Shown here: piece after piece, positions 43,532-53,417 of the stretch
How the letters are laid out: every line of letters begins with the position of its first letter
How positions within the stretch are numbered: position 1 is the stretch's first letter
NCBI GenBank assembly: GCA_029863305.1
Contig: JAOTVR010000016.1
Coordinates: forward strand, 1 to 56,161
Direction of reading: 5' to 3'
Source of the DNA: Gammaproteobacteria bacterium
GTDB taxonomy: Bacteria; Pseudomonadota; Gammaproteobacteria; Steroidobacterales; Woeseiaceae
Length of the DNA: 56,161 nucleotides
Notes under the pieces: model-generated
Seen by the model: only the letters and a program-made list of their open reading frames with translations
Databases searched by the model: none
What the model was told of the DNA's origin: nothing
Made by a program: the position numbers and the translations under genes

Positions 43532-43780
43532 TCAATTCAGAATCCGGTCATCGGGAAAGTCTTCCAGAGCCTGGCGCAGCGCCAGCTCGTCCAGTCGAGC
43601 CTCGAGTTTGCGCCGCGCCGCAAGACTCTGGAAATTAGTCGGCGGCAATATCCACTCGAATTCCCCTGTAGTGTCTGAATTCTCCAGGTTATCGATCGCA
43701 TCGTCGTCAAAATTGATCTCTGCAAGTTTCGTTTTTTTCTTCGGTCGGCCAGCGTGGCTTCGCCCACTATTCTTTTTCAT
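43532..43780 (-). CDS. Small conserved-looking hypothetical protein (82 aa)
   Basis: ATG 43780 is preceded by GAAGGA at a good distance, so this start is preferred to one 57 bases upstream. The product is Lys/Arg-rich at the N-terminus (MKKNSGRSHAGRPKKKTK), acidic in the middle and helical at the C-terminus (LAARRKLEARLDELALRQALEDF). That last pattern is seen in small cytoplasmic helical proteins of gammaproteobacteria, but I cannot name a family securely. Confidence 0.55.
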   Translation of the reverse strand: MKKNSGRSHAGRPKKKTKLAEINFDDDAIDNLENSDTTGEFEWILPPTNFQSLAARRKLEARLDELALRQALEDFPDDRILN

Positions 43781-43826
43781 CGCTTGTCCTTCTATTGTGA
43801 GTCGGATGGATTCCGCGCCGGGTTCC

Positions 43827-44018
43827 TTAGCCGGCACGAGATCGATTCATGGATACATCATGTTCATCGTAATCGCGTCGATACCCGCCTTTATCGGGGT
43901 TTAACCCGTGCCGGGATTTACTGCGCCGCTTTTCACGAGCGAGTTTCTGCGCGAGCCGCATCGGGTAGAGATCTTCGACGAACAGCTCCTCGGTATCGTA
44001 TTCAACCTGCTTCTTCAT
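43827..44018 (-). CDS. Small hypothetical protein (63 aa)
   Basis: ATG 44018 follows GAGGAGA nine bases upstream. The product is strongly charged (KKQVEYDTEELFVEDLYPMRLAQKLA, then a basic tail). No family recognised. It sits 14 bases downstream of the 176-aa gene on the same strand and may be co-transcribed with it. Confidence 0.45.
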   Translation of the reverse strand: MKKQVEYDTEELFVEDLYPMRLAQKLAREKRRSKSRHGLNPDKGGYRRDYDEHDVSMNRSRAG

Positions 44019-44032
44019 CAATCATGTCTCCT

Positions 44033-44563
44033 CTAGAAAAAAGCGCCCGGCGCGAGTCCGGCCGCACCGGTCTCGCCGATCTTTGGCAAGCGGCTGCCGA
44101 GTCGAGACTCCCGCCAGACGTGTAAGTTGCGGCGTCCTGCGATGTCGAAATACGCCATCAAGATAATTCGCCAGAGCACGGACAGGTCCATAAGGTCGCG
44201 CGGGGCAAGGGTGACGATTCGGTCGCCGGCTGTTTCGCCCCAACCGCTGCGCAGAATTTCAAAATGGTTTTCGGGCGAGACGTCGAGCGATACCCGGCCC
44301 GCCGCGTCGAGCACCGCGAATAGAATCGGCTCATCCTCGGGCGGCTGCAGGGCGAATGCACCGTCCAGGTAGTAGCTCGGCGAGACCCCGAGGTCCGCTT
44401 CGGCGCCCGGAGCACATCGAATGCCGGGGAGGCTCTCGATACGGTCCGCCATGGTCCGGACCAGAGGCGAGCCGGTTTCGGTATCGCCCGCGGGATCGGT
44501 GACAACACGGGCATAGCTTCGCCGCGGCAGATGTACGCGGGGAGGTCTAGTTCGCTCAATCAT
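44033..44563 (-). CDS. Hypothetical protein (176 aa)
   Basis: A 176-residue protein with a basic N-terminus, and a middle containing DGAFALQPPEDEPILFAVLDAAGRVSLDVSPENHFEILRSGWGE that reads like a compact alpha/beta domain, perhaps enzyme-related. No signal peptide and no catalytic motif I recognise. The next gene downstream on the strand is a small charged protein. Clean codon-like composition over its length supports a real gene; function unknown. Confidence 0.6.
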   Translation of the reverse strand: MIERTRPPRVHLPRRSYARVVTDPAGDTETGSPLVRTMADRIESLPGIRCAPGAEADLGVSPSYYLDGAFALQPPEDEPILFAVLDAAGRVSLDVSPENHFEILRSGWGETAGDRIVTLAPRDLMDLSVLWRIILMAYFDIAGRRNLHVWRESRLGSRLPKIGETGAAGLAPGAFF

Positions 44564-45256
44564 GATCGTCCTCCAGATACTTTGATGTAAAACTAATTTG
44601 CTTTTACTTCGATGTCAAGTATTTTTATCTGAAAATAATGACCGCTTAAGAGCCGATAAAGATACCGTTCTGGCCGGTCGGTTTATTGTTAAATCAGGCA
44701 GGCGGGCAGCCCATGGGAACGTCTCCGGCTGCGCCGGCCGGCGGATCGAAGACTGCGGTGAGCCTTGCCGCTGGCGGCTCACCCGGATTCGCCGCGTCAG
44801 ACCGAAAATGCTGGCCCGGGAGAAGCCTGGCATGTCTTTGCAGGGACGACGAATGGAATCGGTTGACTTGCAGGCGTGTGACTGGATGGATCCGAAACGT
44901 GAAATTCTGGAACTACTCGCCAAGGGCTGGCAGGGCAAAGTCTATTTGCTGACGGCGCGAGTAACGCAAATTGCACTGACGACGAAGTTCTATTATCCGC
45001 AGCGCCATGTCAGCGATCGAAAAATCCGTCTCGGTAAACGGTCGCTGATTTACTGTCGGTTCAAATCAGCTGCCGCCATTTCCCGGCGTGTCGAGAGGCC
45101 TGAGTGATAGAAAATTACGGTGGCTCGACAGGTTTCGACAGAACCATTGACGCGAAAGCTATTCTGCAGCCCAAATGATAATATCGATCGGGAAAGCGAG
45201 TGACTCATTCTCGGTTGAGACCGGCACCATAAATAATTCCGTTCGATTAGAACTCA
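44564..45256. other. Long stretch without a supported gene
   Basis: About 690 bases. It begins with an AT-rich segment holding two similar words (TTTGATGTAAAAC and TTCGATGTCAAGT), possibly a promoter or operator of the 176-aa gene, and carries a hairpin at 44757-44783 (GGTGAGCC and GGCTCACC plus an inner GCC/GGC). Frames at 44598-45107 and 44686-44952 lack ribosome sites and recognisable products, so I do not call them. Confidence 0.4.
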
Positions 45257-46468
45257 ATGTCGGTCAGCGACGATCAATTCAGCATTTTCGGCCAGAATAT
45301 TCGGCGTTTCTTGCGCCTCGAATCTGCGGCGGGCCTTGTCCTGCTTGCTGCAGCCGCGCTGGCCATGATCGTAAAGAACTCTCCGATGGCGGAACTGTAC
45401 ATGATGTTTCTGAACGTCGTCGGAGAGGTGCGAATCGGCTCTCTGGCCGTGGAGAAGCCTTTGTTTCTCTGGGTCAACGACGGGTTCATGGCGATCTTCT
45501 TCTTGCTCGTCGGGATGGAAATCAAGCGCGAAATGCAGGAAGGTTACCTGGCCGACAGTCGCCAGCTGATATTGCCGGGAGCCGCGGCCTGTGCCGGAAT
45601 ATTGGTGCCTGCACTTATTTACGCGGCGTTCAATTGGCGGGATCCGGTCGCCTTGACCGGATGGGCTATTCCAACGGCCACGGATATTGCCTTCGCGCTC
45701 GGAGTACTCGCGTTAGTAGGAAAACGAGCGCCTGTTAGTCTCAGAATTTTGTTGATGACGCTCGCCATTCTTGATGATCTGGGGGCGATTATTCTAATCG
45801 CATTATTTTTTACGGCCAACCTGTCACTGTTATCGATCGCTTTTGCGGCTGTTGCCGTCGCTATATTGATTACCTTGAACCGGTTGCGCGTCATGAAACT
45901 GGGTCCGTATCTGATTACGGGCCTGATTCTGTGGGTCTGTGTTCTCAAGTCAGGTGTTCATGCAACCTTGGCCGGTGTCGTCATCGCATTCGCAATTCCT
46001 GGTCACGCTGCCGAACCACAAATGACGCCGCCTTTGCGTCAATTGATCACGATGTTGCATCCGTGGGTTGCATTCGGAATCTTGCCGCTTTTCGCCTTCG
46101 TCAATGCCGGGGTATCCTTTGAAGGCCTGAACATTGCGGCGATCTTTGCGCCCGTGCCACTCGGAATAATGCTCGGGCTATTTGTTGGCAAGCAGTTGGG
46201 CGTATTTGCGGCTGTTTGGGCGGTTGTGCGACTAAACTTCGCATCGCTGCCAAGCGGCGTGACATGGTTGCAAATCTATGGCGTTTCGCTGCTTTGCGGA
46301 ATCGGCTTCACCATGAGTATTTTTATCGGCTCTTTGGCATTCGCAGAGAATGCCTTCGGCTACGCTCGCGTGGATCGCCTGGCGGTGATTATCGGGTCTC
46401 TGCTGTCCGGCTTGATCGGCTACCTGATCTTGATTTTTGCAGGGCGTCGCCGTGCCGTTTCTCATTAA
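45257..46468 (+). CDS. nhaA: Na+/H+ antiporter NhaA
   Basis: A 403-residue inner-membrane antiporter that exports Na+ in exchange for protons. Key features are the ion-binding pair Asp173-Asp174 (LAILDDLGAI), an additional acid Asp143 (ATDIAFALG), and ExbB-unrelated signature LLVGMEIKREMQEGYL. Twelve hydrophobic segments fit the family. No NhaR regulator is adjacent. Start ATG 45257 gives the expected length. Confidence 0.95.
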   Translation: MSVSDDQFSIFGQNIRRFLRLESAAGLVLLAAAALAMIVKNSPMAELYMMFLNVVGEVRIGSLAVEKPLFLWVNDGFMAIFFLLVGMEIKREMQEGYLADSRQLILPGAAACAGILVPALIYAAFNWRDPVALTGWAIPTATDIAFALGVLALVGKRAPVSLRILLMTLAILDDLGAIILIALFFTANLSLLSIAFAAVAVAILITLNRLRVMKLGPYLITGLILWVCVLKSGVHATLAGVVIAFAIPGHAAEPQMTPPLRQLITMLHPWVAFGILPLFAFVNAGVSFEGLNIAAIFAPVPLGIMLGLFVGKQLGVFAAVWAVVRLNFASLPSGVTWLQIYGVSLLCGIGFTMSIFIGSLAFAENAFGYARVDRLAVIIGSLLSGLIGYLILIFAGRRRAVSH

Positions 46469-46510
46469 AATCCTTACCTCGAAGCAAGACCCATCTGCCG
46501 AGTCAGCGAC

Positions 46511-47383
46511 ATGCAAACTACAACCGGTTTCGCTTTAATCAGCGACGCCAGACTGAGATACATCGCCACAGTTTTCCTGATGTCTTATTCGGGTTTTGCG
46601 GTCGCAAAAGTATCGTCCGGGGCAGTGGAGTTCGCGATCGGCAATGTAGAATTTGTCTTGCTTCATGAGCTTGCTCATGTGCTGATCGGTGACTATGACA
46701 TTCCAATATTAGGTCCCGAGGAATTGGCAGCGGATTACTTCGCTACGGCTGTATTGGCAAGTGATCAACGCAGTGACGCCGCGCGTGCCGAGCGCGCGCG
46801 GCAAACTCTGCTAGCGACGGCGAACGGCCTGGCCTCGGCATGGGAAAAACGTATTGAAATCGGTTTGGAAAAACCTTACTGGGAAAGCCACGGGCTGACT
46901 ATCCAGCGGTTTTACAATATCGTCTGCCTGACGTTCGGCAGTAATCCCGAAGTATTTCCGCGTCTTCCGGAACAGGTTGGTATGCCGCGCGCTCGTGCAG
47001 ATGGTTGTCCGGCTGAATTTGCGCGCGTCGAAAGAGCTGTCGAGTGGCTGCGGACCACGTACGGTCAGCCGGATAAGTCAGAGGCTGGCGGAACCGGCAT
47101 GGAGATTTTGTTTGAGACGCCTCCCACGGCCGCTTCCCGACAGGCCGTGCAAACATTGAAGAATTCACGGGCTCTCGAGAAGACGCTACAAAGTCTGCAG
47201 GAGAAATTCGTCTTTAAAGAACCGATTCAAATCGTATTTAAAAGCTGTCGATCGGCGGAGGCTGCATGGGTCCCCAGTTCTCGTCAAATAGTTTTTTGCT
47301 ATCGTTTGCTGGATGCGTATGTTCAGCTCGGCCAGTCGCGCGCTACTTCCCAGCGCCAGAAGCAGTTGTCGACTATTCGCTGA
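46511..47383 (+). CDS. DUF4344-type putative zinc metallopeptidase
   Basis: A 290-residue protein with the zinc motif HELAH (His52-Glu53, His56) in FVLLHELAHVLIGDYDIPILG. The third ligand is probably in EELAADYF (70-77), as in other DUF4344 members. Residues 1-33 are hydrophobic and could be a signal or membrane anchor. The C-terminal half resembles the peptidase-like second domain of that family. Lies 42 bases after nhaA, perhaps co-transcribed. Substrate unknown. Confidence 0.8.
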   Translation: MQTTTGFALISDARLRYIATVFLMSYSGFAVAKVSSGAVEFAIGNVEFVLLHELAHVLIGDYDIPILGPEELAADYFATAVLASDQRSDAARAERARQTLLATANGLASAWEKRIEIGLEKPYWESHGLTIQRFYNIVCLTFGSNPEVFPRLPEQVGMPRARADGCPAEFARVERAVEWLRTTYGQPDKSEAGGTGMEILFETPPTAASRQAVQTLKNSRALEKTLQSLQEKFVFKEPIQIVFKSCRSAEAAWVPSSRQIVFCYRLLDAYVQLGQSRATSQRQKQLSTIR

Positions 47384-47587
47384 ATTATTCTGCGGACGTT
47401 CAAGCACGCTGGCTGCGCGCACTGATGGGTATTGCGGGCTAAACCGCCATTATTCAGCATTAGTCGACTTCGGCTCGAGGTGGAATGCAGCGGCGGCAGC
47501 CGAGCTACTGCAACTGTCCTGGCTCCGAGCCGGCCGGAACGTCGGCCGTCGAACGAATTGGGCGGTCTAAATTATAAGTTTTTCGTT

Positions 47588-48493
47588 TCAGCCGCTTCCG
47601 CGGGTGCGGGTTTTACCGTGTTTGGCGTTTTTCTCGATAAATTCGATTATCGTACTGGCAACGTCTTTGCCGGTCGCGGCTTCGATTCCCTCCAGTCCCG
47701 GCGATGAGTTCACCTCTAAAACGACGGGGCCGTGATTCGATCTCAACAGATCCACACCGGCCACGTTAAGTCCCATGATCCTTGCGGCACGGACTGCCGT
47801 GGACCGTTCCTCCGGTGTCAGTTTTACGAGTTCCGCCGTACCACCGCGATGCAGGTTGGAACGAAACTCACCCTCCTTCGCCTGACGTTTCATTGCGGCG
47901 ACAACTTTTTCGCCAATCACCAGGCACCGAATATCGGACCCGCCCGCTTCTTTGATGAATTCCTGTACCAGAAAGTTCGCACTCAGACCACGGAAGGCCT
48001 CGATGACGCTCTCCGCCGCCTTTCTGGTTTCCGCAAGGACAACACCGACACCCTGGGTCCCTTCGAGAAGTTTAATGACCACGGGTGTTCCCTCGACAAG
48101 ATTCAGCAGATCATCGGTATCGCCCGGAGCGTTGGCGAATCCGGTCACCGGCAAGCCTATTCCTTTGCGAGACAGGAGCTGGAATGCTCTGAGCTTGTCT
48201 CGAGACCGGGTAATCGCCACGGATTCGTTCACCGAATAGACGCCCATCATTTCGAACTGCCGGACGACCGCCGTACCATAAAACGTGACGGATGCGCCGA
48301 TTCGCGGGATTATCGCGTCGAACCCGGTCAGCGCCTGGCCGTTGTAGTGGACGCTTGGCTTATGCGACGCGATATTCATGTAACAACGTTTATGGTTGAT
48401 CACTTGACCTTCGTGACCCCGCTGTCCGATAGCCTCAACCAGTCGGCGAGTCGAATAAAGGTTCTTACTGGTTGACAGGATTCCGATCTTCAT
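47588..48493 (-). CDS. rimK: Ribosomal protein S6 glutamate ligase RimK
   Basis: A 301-residue ATP-grasp ligase that adds glutamate to the C-terminus of ribosomal protein S6. ATP-grasp landmarks are [34 protein letters not shown] and [14 protein letters not shown]; the N-terminus [20 protein letters not shown] is typical. Its ATG overlaps the stop of the AstE-like gene (ATGA, 48490-48493). In Pseudomonas rimK lies with rimA and rimB and responds to c-di-GMP; here a rimB-like protease is two genes upstream, fitting that theme. Confidence 0.94.
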   Translation of the reverse strand: MKIGILSTSKNLYSTRRLVEAIGQRGHEGQVINHKRCYMNIASHKPSVHYNGQALTGFDAIIPRIGASVTFYGTAVVRQFEMMGVYSVNESVAITRSRDKLRAFQLLSRKGIGLPVTGFANAPGDTDDLLNLVEGTPVVIKLLEGTQGVGVVLAETRKAAESVIEAFRGLSANFLVQEFIKEAGGSDIRCLVIGEKVVAAMKRQAKEGEFRSNLHRGGTAELVKLTPEERSTAVRAARIMGLNVAGVDLLRSNHGPVVLEVNSSPGLEGIEAATGKDVASTIIEFIEKNAKHGKTRTRGSG

Positions 48494-49545
48494 TCTGGTA
48501 TGTCCTCATTCACGGGCTGTGCTGGTTGCAGCGCTGATTGAAATTCAGCCACAATATCGTTCGCGAGCGCAACGCTGTCGAATCTCGCAATATGGATCAA
48601 TGCATCGCCTTCATGCGCCAATGGCAGATTGCTGCGGCCGATGACGATACCGGAAAATGGCGCCGCGACAACCATTTCCACTTCTCCGAACGGATCACTG
48701 ATGACGGCAAGCGCGTCATCCGCCCGCACGCGCTGACCCAGCTTTACCCTGGTGCGAACGATGCCGCTGGCTGAGGCACGGATCCAGCTCGTGGAAGTCG
48801 CCGTTATCGGCTCGATGCGCCGCGTCTCTCTTTTGCGCGGCGGCAACATGCCCAGCTTGCGCATCACATTGGTGACACCGCGCAGTCCGGCGCGAATTCC
48901 AACTTCGTCGAATCGTAATGCCTCGCCAACCTCGTACAACAATGTCGGGATGCCATTTTCCGCGGCATGACCGCGCAATGAGCCGTCCCGAACCGGGGCA
49001 TTGATCAGCACCGGAACATTGAACGCCCGTGCCAGTTCCAGGGTTGTCTTGTCTTCCAGGTTGGCGCGAATCTGCGGCAGGTTGGAGCGATGCAGTGCCC
49101 CCGTGTGTATATCGATGCCGTAGTCAGACTGCTGGATTATTTGCTGCGAGAAGGTATACGCCAGCCGCGATGCGACAGACCCCTTGGAACTGCCCGGGAA
49201 GGAACGGTTTAGATCCCTGCGGTCCGGCAGATAGCGGGATTGGTCGAGGAACCCATGAACATTGACGATGGGTACGGCAATAAGGCAGCCGCGCAAACGT
49301 CCCAGAGCCTTTTGGGCCAGCAGGCGGCGAATGATCTCCACGCCGTTGAGCTCGTCGCCGTGGATTGCCGCCGATACGAATAATGTTGGCCCCGGGCGCT
49401 TGCCGTTAATCACCTGCACCGGCATGTTCAAAGACGCATGGGTATAGAGATCTGCCACTGGCAGATCCACGCACGCCCGTTCGGCGGGTTTAATTTCGAC
49501 CGCGCCGATGCGGACTGACTTGTTGTTCAGTATCATCTTTCCCAT
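48490..49545 (-). CDS. Succinylglutamate desuccinylase/aspartoacylase-family protein
   Basis: A 351-residue zinc carboxypeptidase-like deacylase (AstE/AspA family). The start ATG at 49545 is chosen because it avoids overlapping the previous gene; a start 99 bases upstream would. The N-terminal zinc motif is [16 protein letters not shown], followed by DLNRSFPG and [10 protein letters not shown]. The C-terminus has a biotinyl/lipoyl-like fold ([27 protein letters not shown]). Genes of this family are often found beside rimK and RimB-like genes. Exact substrate unknown. Confidence 0.85.
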   Translation of the reverse strand: MGKMILNNKSVRIGAVEIKPAERACVDLPVADLYTHASLNMPVQVINGKRPGPTLFVSAAIHGDELNGVEIIRRLLAQKALGRLRGCLIAVPIVNVHGFLDQSRYLPDRRDLNRSFPGSSKGSVASRLAYTFSQQIIQQSDYGIDIHTGALHRSNLPQIRANLEDKTTLELARAFNVPVLINAPVRDGSLRGHAAENGIPTLLYEVGEALRFDEVGIRAGLRGVTNVMRKLGMLPPRKRETRRIEPITATSTSWIRASASGIVRTRVKLGQRVRADDALAVISDPFGEVEMVVAAPFSGIVIGRSNLPLAHEGDALIHIARFDSVALANDIVAEFQSALQPAQPVNEDIPE

Positions 49546-49555
49546 AGGCAGATAT

Positions 49556-50050
49556 CTATTTCTTGCGCGCCTTCTTTCTTTTTCCCAGCACAAAGGATCT
49601 GGATGGGTCAACGACAAATCGGCCGCGCATTGCAGTTCGGCCAATAAGCATACGAAATAGCATGTCGTCCCGCGCGGTGAGGGTCAGCTCAATCGGCAAC
49701 GTCTCTTGACCAATCGTCATACTCGTCGCAATGACGATTCTTTCTTCCTGGTGCCCCCCGGAGTCGCGCACCACTCGCCGGTCGAGAATAGGAACCTGAC
49801 AATAAATTTCCTTATCGCTCCTGTGCTGCTCCGGGTGCAAGCCAATTTTGACCCATTCCGAGCCTTCGTCATTTTCGAAGGGCTCGACACTGAAAGCGTG
49901 CAGCGCCGAGGTCCGCGCACCGGTATCAATCTTGGCCTTTATACGTTTGATGTCCAGTTCAGGCAGCGCGACCCATTCTCGCCAGCCAACGATCCGTTTC
50001 GGCTCGGCTTCGCCTTTATCAGACAAGGCGCCCACGATCACTACAGCCAT
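49556..50050 (-). CDS. RimB-like retropepsin-fold zinc/aspartyl protease
   Basis: A 164-residue protein of the COG4067 group (annotated ATP-dependent zinc protease; retropepsin-like). The signature DTGARTSALHA (around 43-53) is the aspartyl-protease-like motif. The end is Lys/Arg-rich (KRKKARKK). It overlaps the CorA/ZntB gene by ten bases and is 10 bases before the AstE-like gene. Together with rimK it resembles the rimB-rimK pair, in which RimB is thought to trim S6 glutamates added by RimK. Confidence 0.85.
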   Translation of the reverse strand: MAVVIVGALSDKGEAEPKRIVGWREWVALPELDIKRIKAKIDTGARTSALHAFSVEPFENDEGSEWVKIGLHPEQHRSDKEIYCQVPILDRRVVRDSGGHQEERIVIATSMTIGQETLPIELTLTARDDMLFRMLIGRTAMRGRFVVDPSRSFVLGKRKKARKK

Positions 50051-51033
50051 TTCTGTAATCTGAAAGCTAACAGGATTCCGGCGCCCGCCGCACCCATGAT
50101 CAACGAAACAATCGCAAATGACAATGGATCTTCCGTGCCTGGCAATCCGGCGACATTCATACCCATCAGGCCGGTCAGGAATGACAAGGGCAGAAAAAGC
50201 GCTGCGACAATGGCCAGAATGTACATGCGCCGATTTTGTTCCTGCGCCATTTTGGCAAGCAATTCTTCCTGGGCAACCATCGCTCGTTCGCGAATGAGAT
50301 CGAGATCCTCCAGATACCGGGTAACTCGATCCGCCTCCTCCCGAAGTTCAAATATTTTATCTTCGGGCAACAGCCCGATTTTCTGTTTGGCCAGACGGCT
50401 CAGACCTTCGCGCTGCGGGGCCAGAAATCTTCGAATTCGGACCGCTTGCCTGCGCAGCGACGAAAACTCTCCGCGATAAGATCCGGTCGCACCATCGTTG
50501 AATTCTGCCTCCGCGTCCTCGATCGCTTCGTCCAGGCTTTCTATGACCGGATCGATCCGGTCTCCGAGCTTGTTTACCAGGTTTACCACGAAATCCGCCG
50601 AACTGCGCGGCCCCACACCGGCTGCAATATCGTCTCGGATAGCCTGGATTGATAAGAGCCGCCGCCGGCGCGTCGATATAATCCGCCCCTCCTCCAACCA
50701 GATGCGAATCGATACCATGTCCTCGGGCTCAGCCCCCGGGTTCGTATTGACGCCTCGTAAGATGATCAACAGCCCATCGCCATGTTCGACTACCCGCGGG
50801 CGACTGTCGTCATCCAGCAATGCGTCCGCGACGAAACTGTCGATACCGCTGTCTTTTCTTATCCATTCGCAAGCGTGCGGCGCGCGGAAGTCAAGATGAA
50901 TCCAGCGCGTTCGCCCTGGCGAAGAACTCGTGTCGATATCTTGCCACGCCATGCTGCGACCACCACCCTGGCCATCGAGCTCATATGCGCAAATCAATCC
51001 GGTTTCGTCGGCTTTATTCTGGCCGTTTGTCAT
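50041..51033 (-). CDS. CorA/ZntB-family divalent metal transporter
   Basis: A 330-residue pentameric metal-ion channel subunit with a long cytoplasmic N-domain and two C-terminal membrane helices. The GMN loop follows the first helix in FLTGLMGMNVAGLPG. Sequence character is closer to the ZntB branch. The ATG at 51033 is preceded by GGAG; an in-frame TTG at 51051 is less likely. Overlaps the downstream RimB-like gene (10 bases) and the upstream MscS gene's 3' end (20 bases). Confidence 0.9.
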   Translation of the reverse strand: MTNGQNKADETGLICAYELDGQGGGRSMAWQDIDTSSSPGRTRWIHLDFRAPHACEWIRKDSGIDSFVADALLDDDSRPRVVEHGDGLLIILRGVNTNPGAEPEDMVSIRIWLEEGRIISTRRRRLLSIQAIRDDIAAGVGPRSSADFVVNLVNKLGDRIDPVIESLDEAIEDAEAEFNDGATGSYRGEFSSLRRQAVRIRRFLAPQREGLSRLAKQKIGLLPEDKIFELREEADRVTRYLEDLDLIRERAMVAQEELLAKMAQEQNRRMYILAIVAALFLPLSFLTGLMGMNVAGLPGTEDPLSFAIVSLIMGAAGAGILLAFRLQKWL

Positions 51034-51907
51034 CCTGGCTACTCCGTTCAATTACCCTGACCTCGACCGGTGAAATATTATCGAGATGGACGTCGCGCTG
51101 CGGGAATGCGATGGTAATACCATGCTCGCGAAAGAGCTCGTCAATTCGAAATCTAATGTCGCTGCGGATTTTTCTAAGATCCCGATCAGCCGTCGCAAAG
51201 ACCCACAGGTATAAGTCAAAAATCAACGCGTTATCACCGAAGTCTTCAAAAATAACCATCGGCTTCGGTTCTTTCAGAACCTCGTCATGTTCATTTGCAG
51301 CCTGGTCGATGAGTTCAGCAACCTTACGGACTGGAGATCCGTAGGCCACACCGACGCGCACCAGCGCTCGAGTCAGCCTGTCGACCAGTGTCCAATTGAC
51401 GACCATGTTCTCGAGCAGATGACTATTTGGTATGAGCAGATGGACCCCGTCGGTTCGACGGATGCGTGTTGATCTCGTGTTGATCGCTTCCACGGTGCCT
51501 TTCGTTTCGCCAACTTCCAGAAAGTCGCCGATTCGGATTGGGCGTTCCCACATCAGAATCCAGCCACTGATGAAGTTGTTGATGATGTTCTGCGCACCGA
51601 ATCCGAAGCCAATTGCGATAGCGCCGGAAATGAAAGCAAAAGCGGCGAGCGGCACATTCAAAAGCTGCAGAACCGTCAGGAGCAAAATGGCCAGCACTAA
51701 AACAAGATAAATGCGGCGCACCAGGTGAATCAGATCTGGATTGATACGATTTTCGGTTAGCCGTCTCACAATGAAACGTTCGAGCCAGCGGGCCAGGAAA
51801 TAGCCAATGACGATGACAGCCACGACAATGCCGACCTGTCCGACGGTCACGGGCTGGTCAGCTACGGTGATCAGTGGATAGCCGAGAAATCGAAAAAATT
51901 GCTCCAT
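51014..51907 (-). CDS. MscS-family mechanosensitive channel
   Basis: A 297-residue small-conductance channel. Membrane helices at about 19-39 and 56-80, then the pore helix FAFISGAIAIGFGFGAQNIINNF (Gly-rich), followed by the conserved RPIRIGDFLEV beta domain. I begin at ATG 51907, which leaves six bases to the divergent ORF; upstream in-frame sequence has no transmembrane character and overlaps the mgtE leader. Role is osmotic protection. Confidence 0.9.
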   Translation of the reverse strand: MEQFFRFLGYPLITVADQPVTVGQVGIVVAVIVIGYFLARWLERFIVRRLTENRINPDLIHLVRRIYLVLVLAILLLTVLQLLNVPLAAFAFISGAIAIGFGFGAQNIINNFISGWILMWERPIRIGDFLEVGETKGTVEAINTRSTRIRRTDGVHLLIPNSHLLENMVVNWTLVDRLTRALVRVGVAYGSPVRKVAELIDQAANEHDEVLKEPKPMVIFEDFGDNALIFDLYLWVFATADRDLRKIRSDIRFRIDELFREHGITIAFPQRDVHLDNISPVEVRVIERSSQDDKRPE

Positions 51908-52014
51908 AACTTTTGAGTGTGGCACGTCGTTTCGGTCCTGTGAAGCATCAAGCAGTATTGGTGCATTTTGTATTGCGGGTATTCGAGTTTCGTGCCATAT
52001 ATCTTCGCAAATGC

Positions 52015-52026
52015 AAAGGAGGTGAT
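52015..52026 (+). promoter_or_regulatory. Full-length Shine-Dalgarno before mgtE
   Basis: AAAGGAGGTGAT, complementary over its whole length to the 16S rRNA anti-Shine-Dalgarno tail, three bases before the ATG at 52030. It decides this start over an in-frame one at 51913. Confidence 0.9.
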
Positions 52027-52029
52027 GAT

Positions 52030-53394
52030 ATGGAAGCAGCTTTCGTGACGAGTCCCTGGCAGCGGCTTCGCGAGCTGCTGGCCGAAAGTGACGCGAATGC
52101 CTTGGTCGAATACCTGAATTCACTGTCCTCGGATGACATCGTCCGCGCCGTGTTCCGCCTGACGGCGGATGAACAAGCTGCTTTGATTACGGTGCTTCCG
52201 CCGGAAAGTGCCGCTGAGCTGCTTGACGATGTGCCCGAGAGCCACGCGGCCGAACTATTGGATGACATACCGCCCGAGGAGGCCGCCTCGATCATTGGCG
52301 AACTCGACAGCGATCTTGCTGCAGACGTGCTCGGCGAACTCGACGCGGATGATCTCGAAGAAATTCTGGAGCAGATGGATCCGCAGGACGCCAACGAAGC
52401 ACGGCGGCTGATCAGCTATCCATCGGACAGCGCCGGCGGCTTGATGATGACCGAGTGCCTGTCGTACACGGTGAATACCCGGATTGGCGAGGTGGTTGCG
52501 GATGTGAGCAGCCGTACAGAGGATTTTCCGCTCTATCTTTTGCAGCGCATTTTGGTCGTGTCGGCCAACGGGCGTCTGCGCGGTGCCGTTAACCTGAATG
52601 ACATCGCCTTCGAAGCGCCGACCCGACGGCTGGCGGCATTCGTAAAACCAACGGAAGCAATCCCGGTGCAAGCCGAACTGGGGACGCTGGAGAAGTTTTT
52701 TACGTCGCATGACCAGGTTGTCGTGCCGGTGGTCGATGATCGACAGCGGTTGCTGGGCGTGTTGCGCCGCCGCGCCGTTTTCGAGGCAATTTCTGAAAAA
52801 GCAGAGGACGACGCGTTAAAACGTCAGGGCATCGTGGGCGGCGACGAACTGCGCTCCATGCCGGTGCATGTTCGATCAGGACGTCGCTTATCGTGGCTGA
52901 GCATAAATATCGTACTGAATATTATCGCGGCCAGTGTCATCGCGCTGTATCAGGAAACACTGGCCGCAGCAATCGCATTGGCAGTATTTCTGCCGATCGT
53001 TTCCGACATGAGTGGCTGTTCCGGCAACCAGGCGGCAGCCGTCAGCCTGCGTGAACTGACACTCGGTATCGTGCGTGCGGAGGACGCATGGCGGGTCTGG
53101 GGCAAGGAAATATTGGTTGGATTGATCAATGGTGTTGCACTTGGGACGCTGCTTGCCTTGGCGGCGTGGCTTTGGCAGGGTAATCCGTGGCTCGGGCTGG
53201 TCGTTGGCGCTGCGCTGGCGATCAATACGGTGATCGCCGTATCCATCGGCGGCACGGTTCCGCTGCTGCTCAAAAGCCTGCAGGTGGACCCGGCGTTGGC
53301 GTCCGGCCCTCTGCTGACAACGGTGACCGATATGTGTGGGTTCTTCCTGGTCTTGAGTCTTGCAAGTCTCGCTCTGCCGCTCCTGCAGGGTTAA
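52030..53394 (+). CDS. mgtE: Magnesium transporter MgtE
   Basis: A 454-residue Mg2+ channel. The N-domain is built from ALEU/LLDD-type repeats (AELLDDVPESHAAELLDDIPPEEAASII). Two CBS domains lie around 140-260 (SAGGLMMTECLSYTV, VVVPVVDDRQRLLGVL). Five membrane helices form the C-terminus, with SDMSGCSGNQAAAVSLRELTLG and LTTVTDMCGFF; the metal-binding Asp is in the last motif. Divergent from the MscS gene. Confidence 0.94.
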   Translation: MEAAFVTSPWQRLRELLAESDANALVEYLNSLSSDDIVRAVFRLTADEQAALITVLPPESAAELLDDVPESHAAELLDDIPPEEAASIIGELDSDLAADVLGELDADDLEEILEQMDPQDANEARRLISYPSDSAGGLMMTECLSYTVNTRIGEVVADVSSRTEDFPLYLLQRILVVSANGRLRGAVNLNDIAFEAPTRRLAAFVKPTEAIPVQAELGTLEKFFTSHDQVVVPVVDDRQRLLGVLRRRAVFEAISEKAEDDALKRQGIVGGDELRSMPVHVRSGRRLSWLSINIVLNIIAASVIALYQETLAAAIALAVFLPIVSDMSGCSGNQAAAVSLRELTLGIVRAEDAWRVWGKEILVGLINGVALGTLLALAAWLWQGNPWLGLVVGAALAINTVIAVSIGGTVPLLLKSLQVDPALASGPLLTTVTDMCGFFLVLSLASLALPLLQG

Positions 53395-53417
53395 TTCCGG
53401 CCGGCCGGTTCAGGGGA

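Noticed and set aside
44598..45107. 169-codon plus-strand frame
   Set aside because: No ribosome site, mixed composition, overlapped by other open frames, no recognisable family; called as gap instead.
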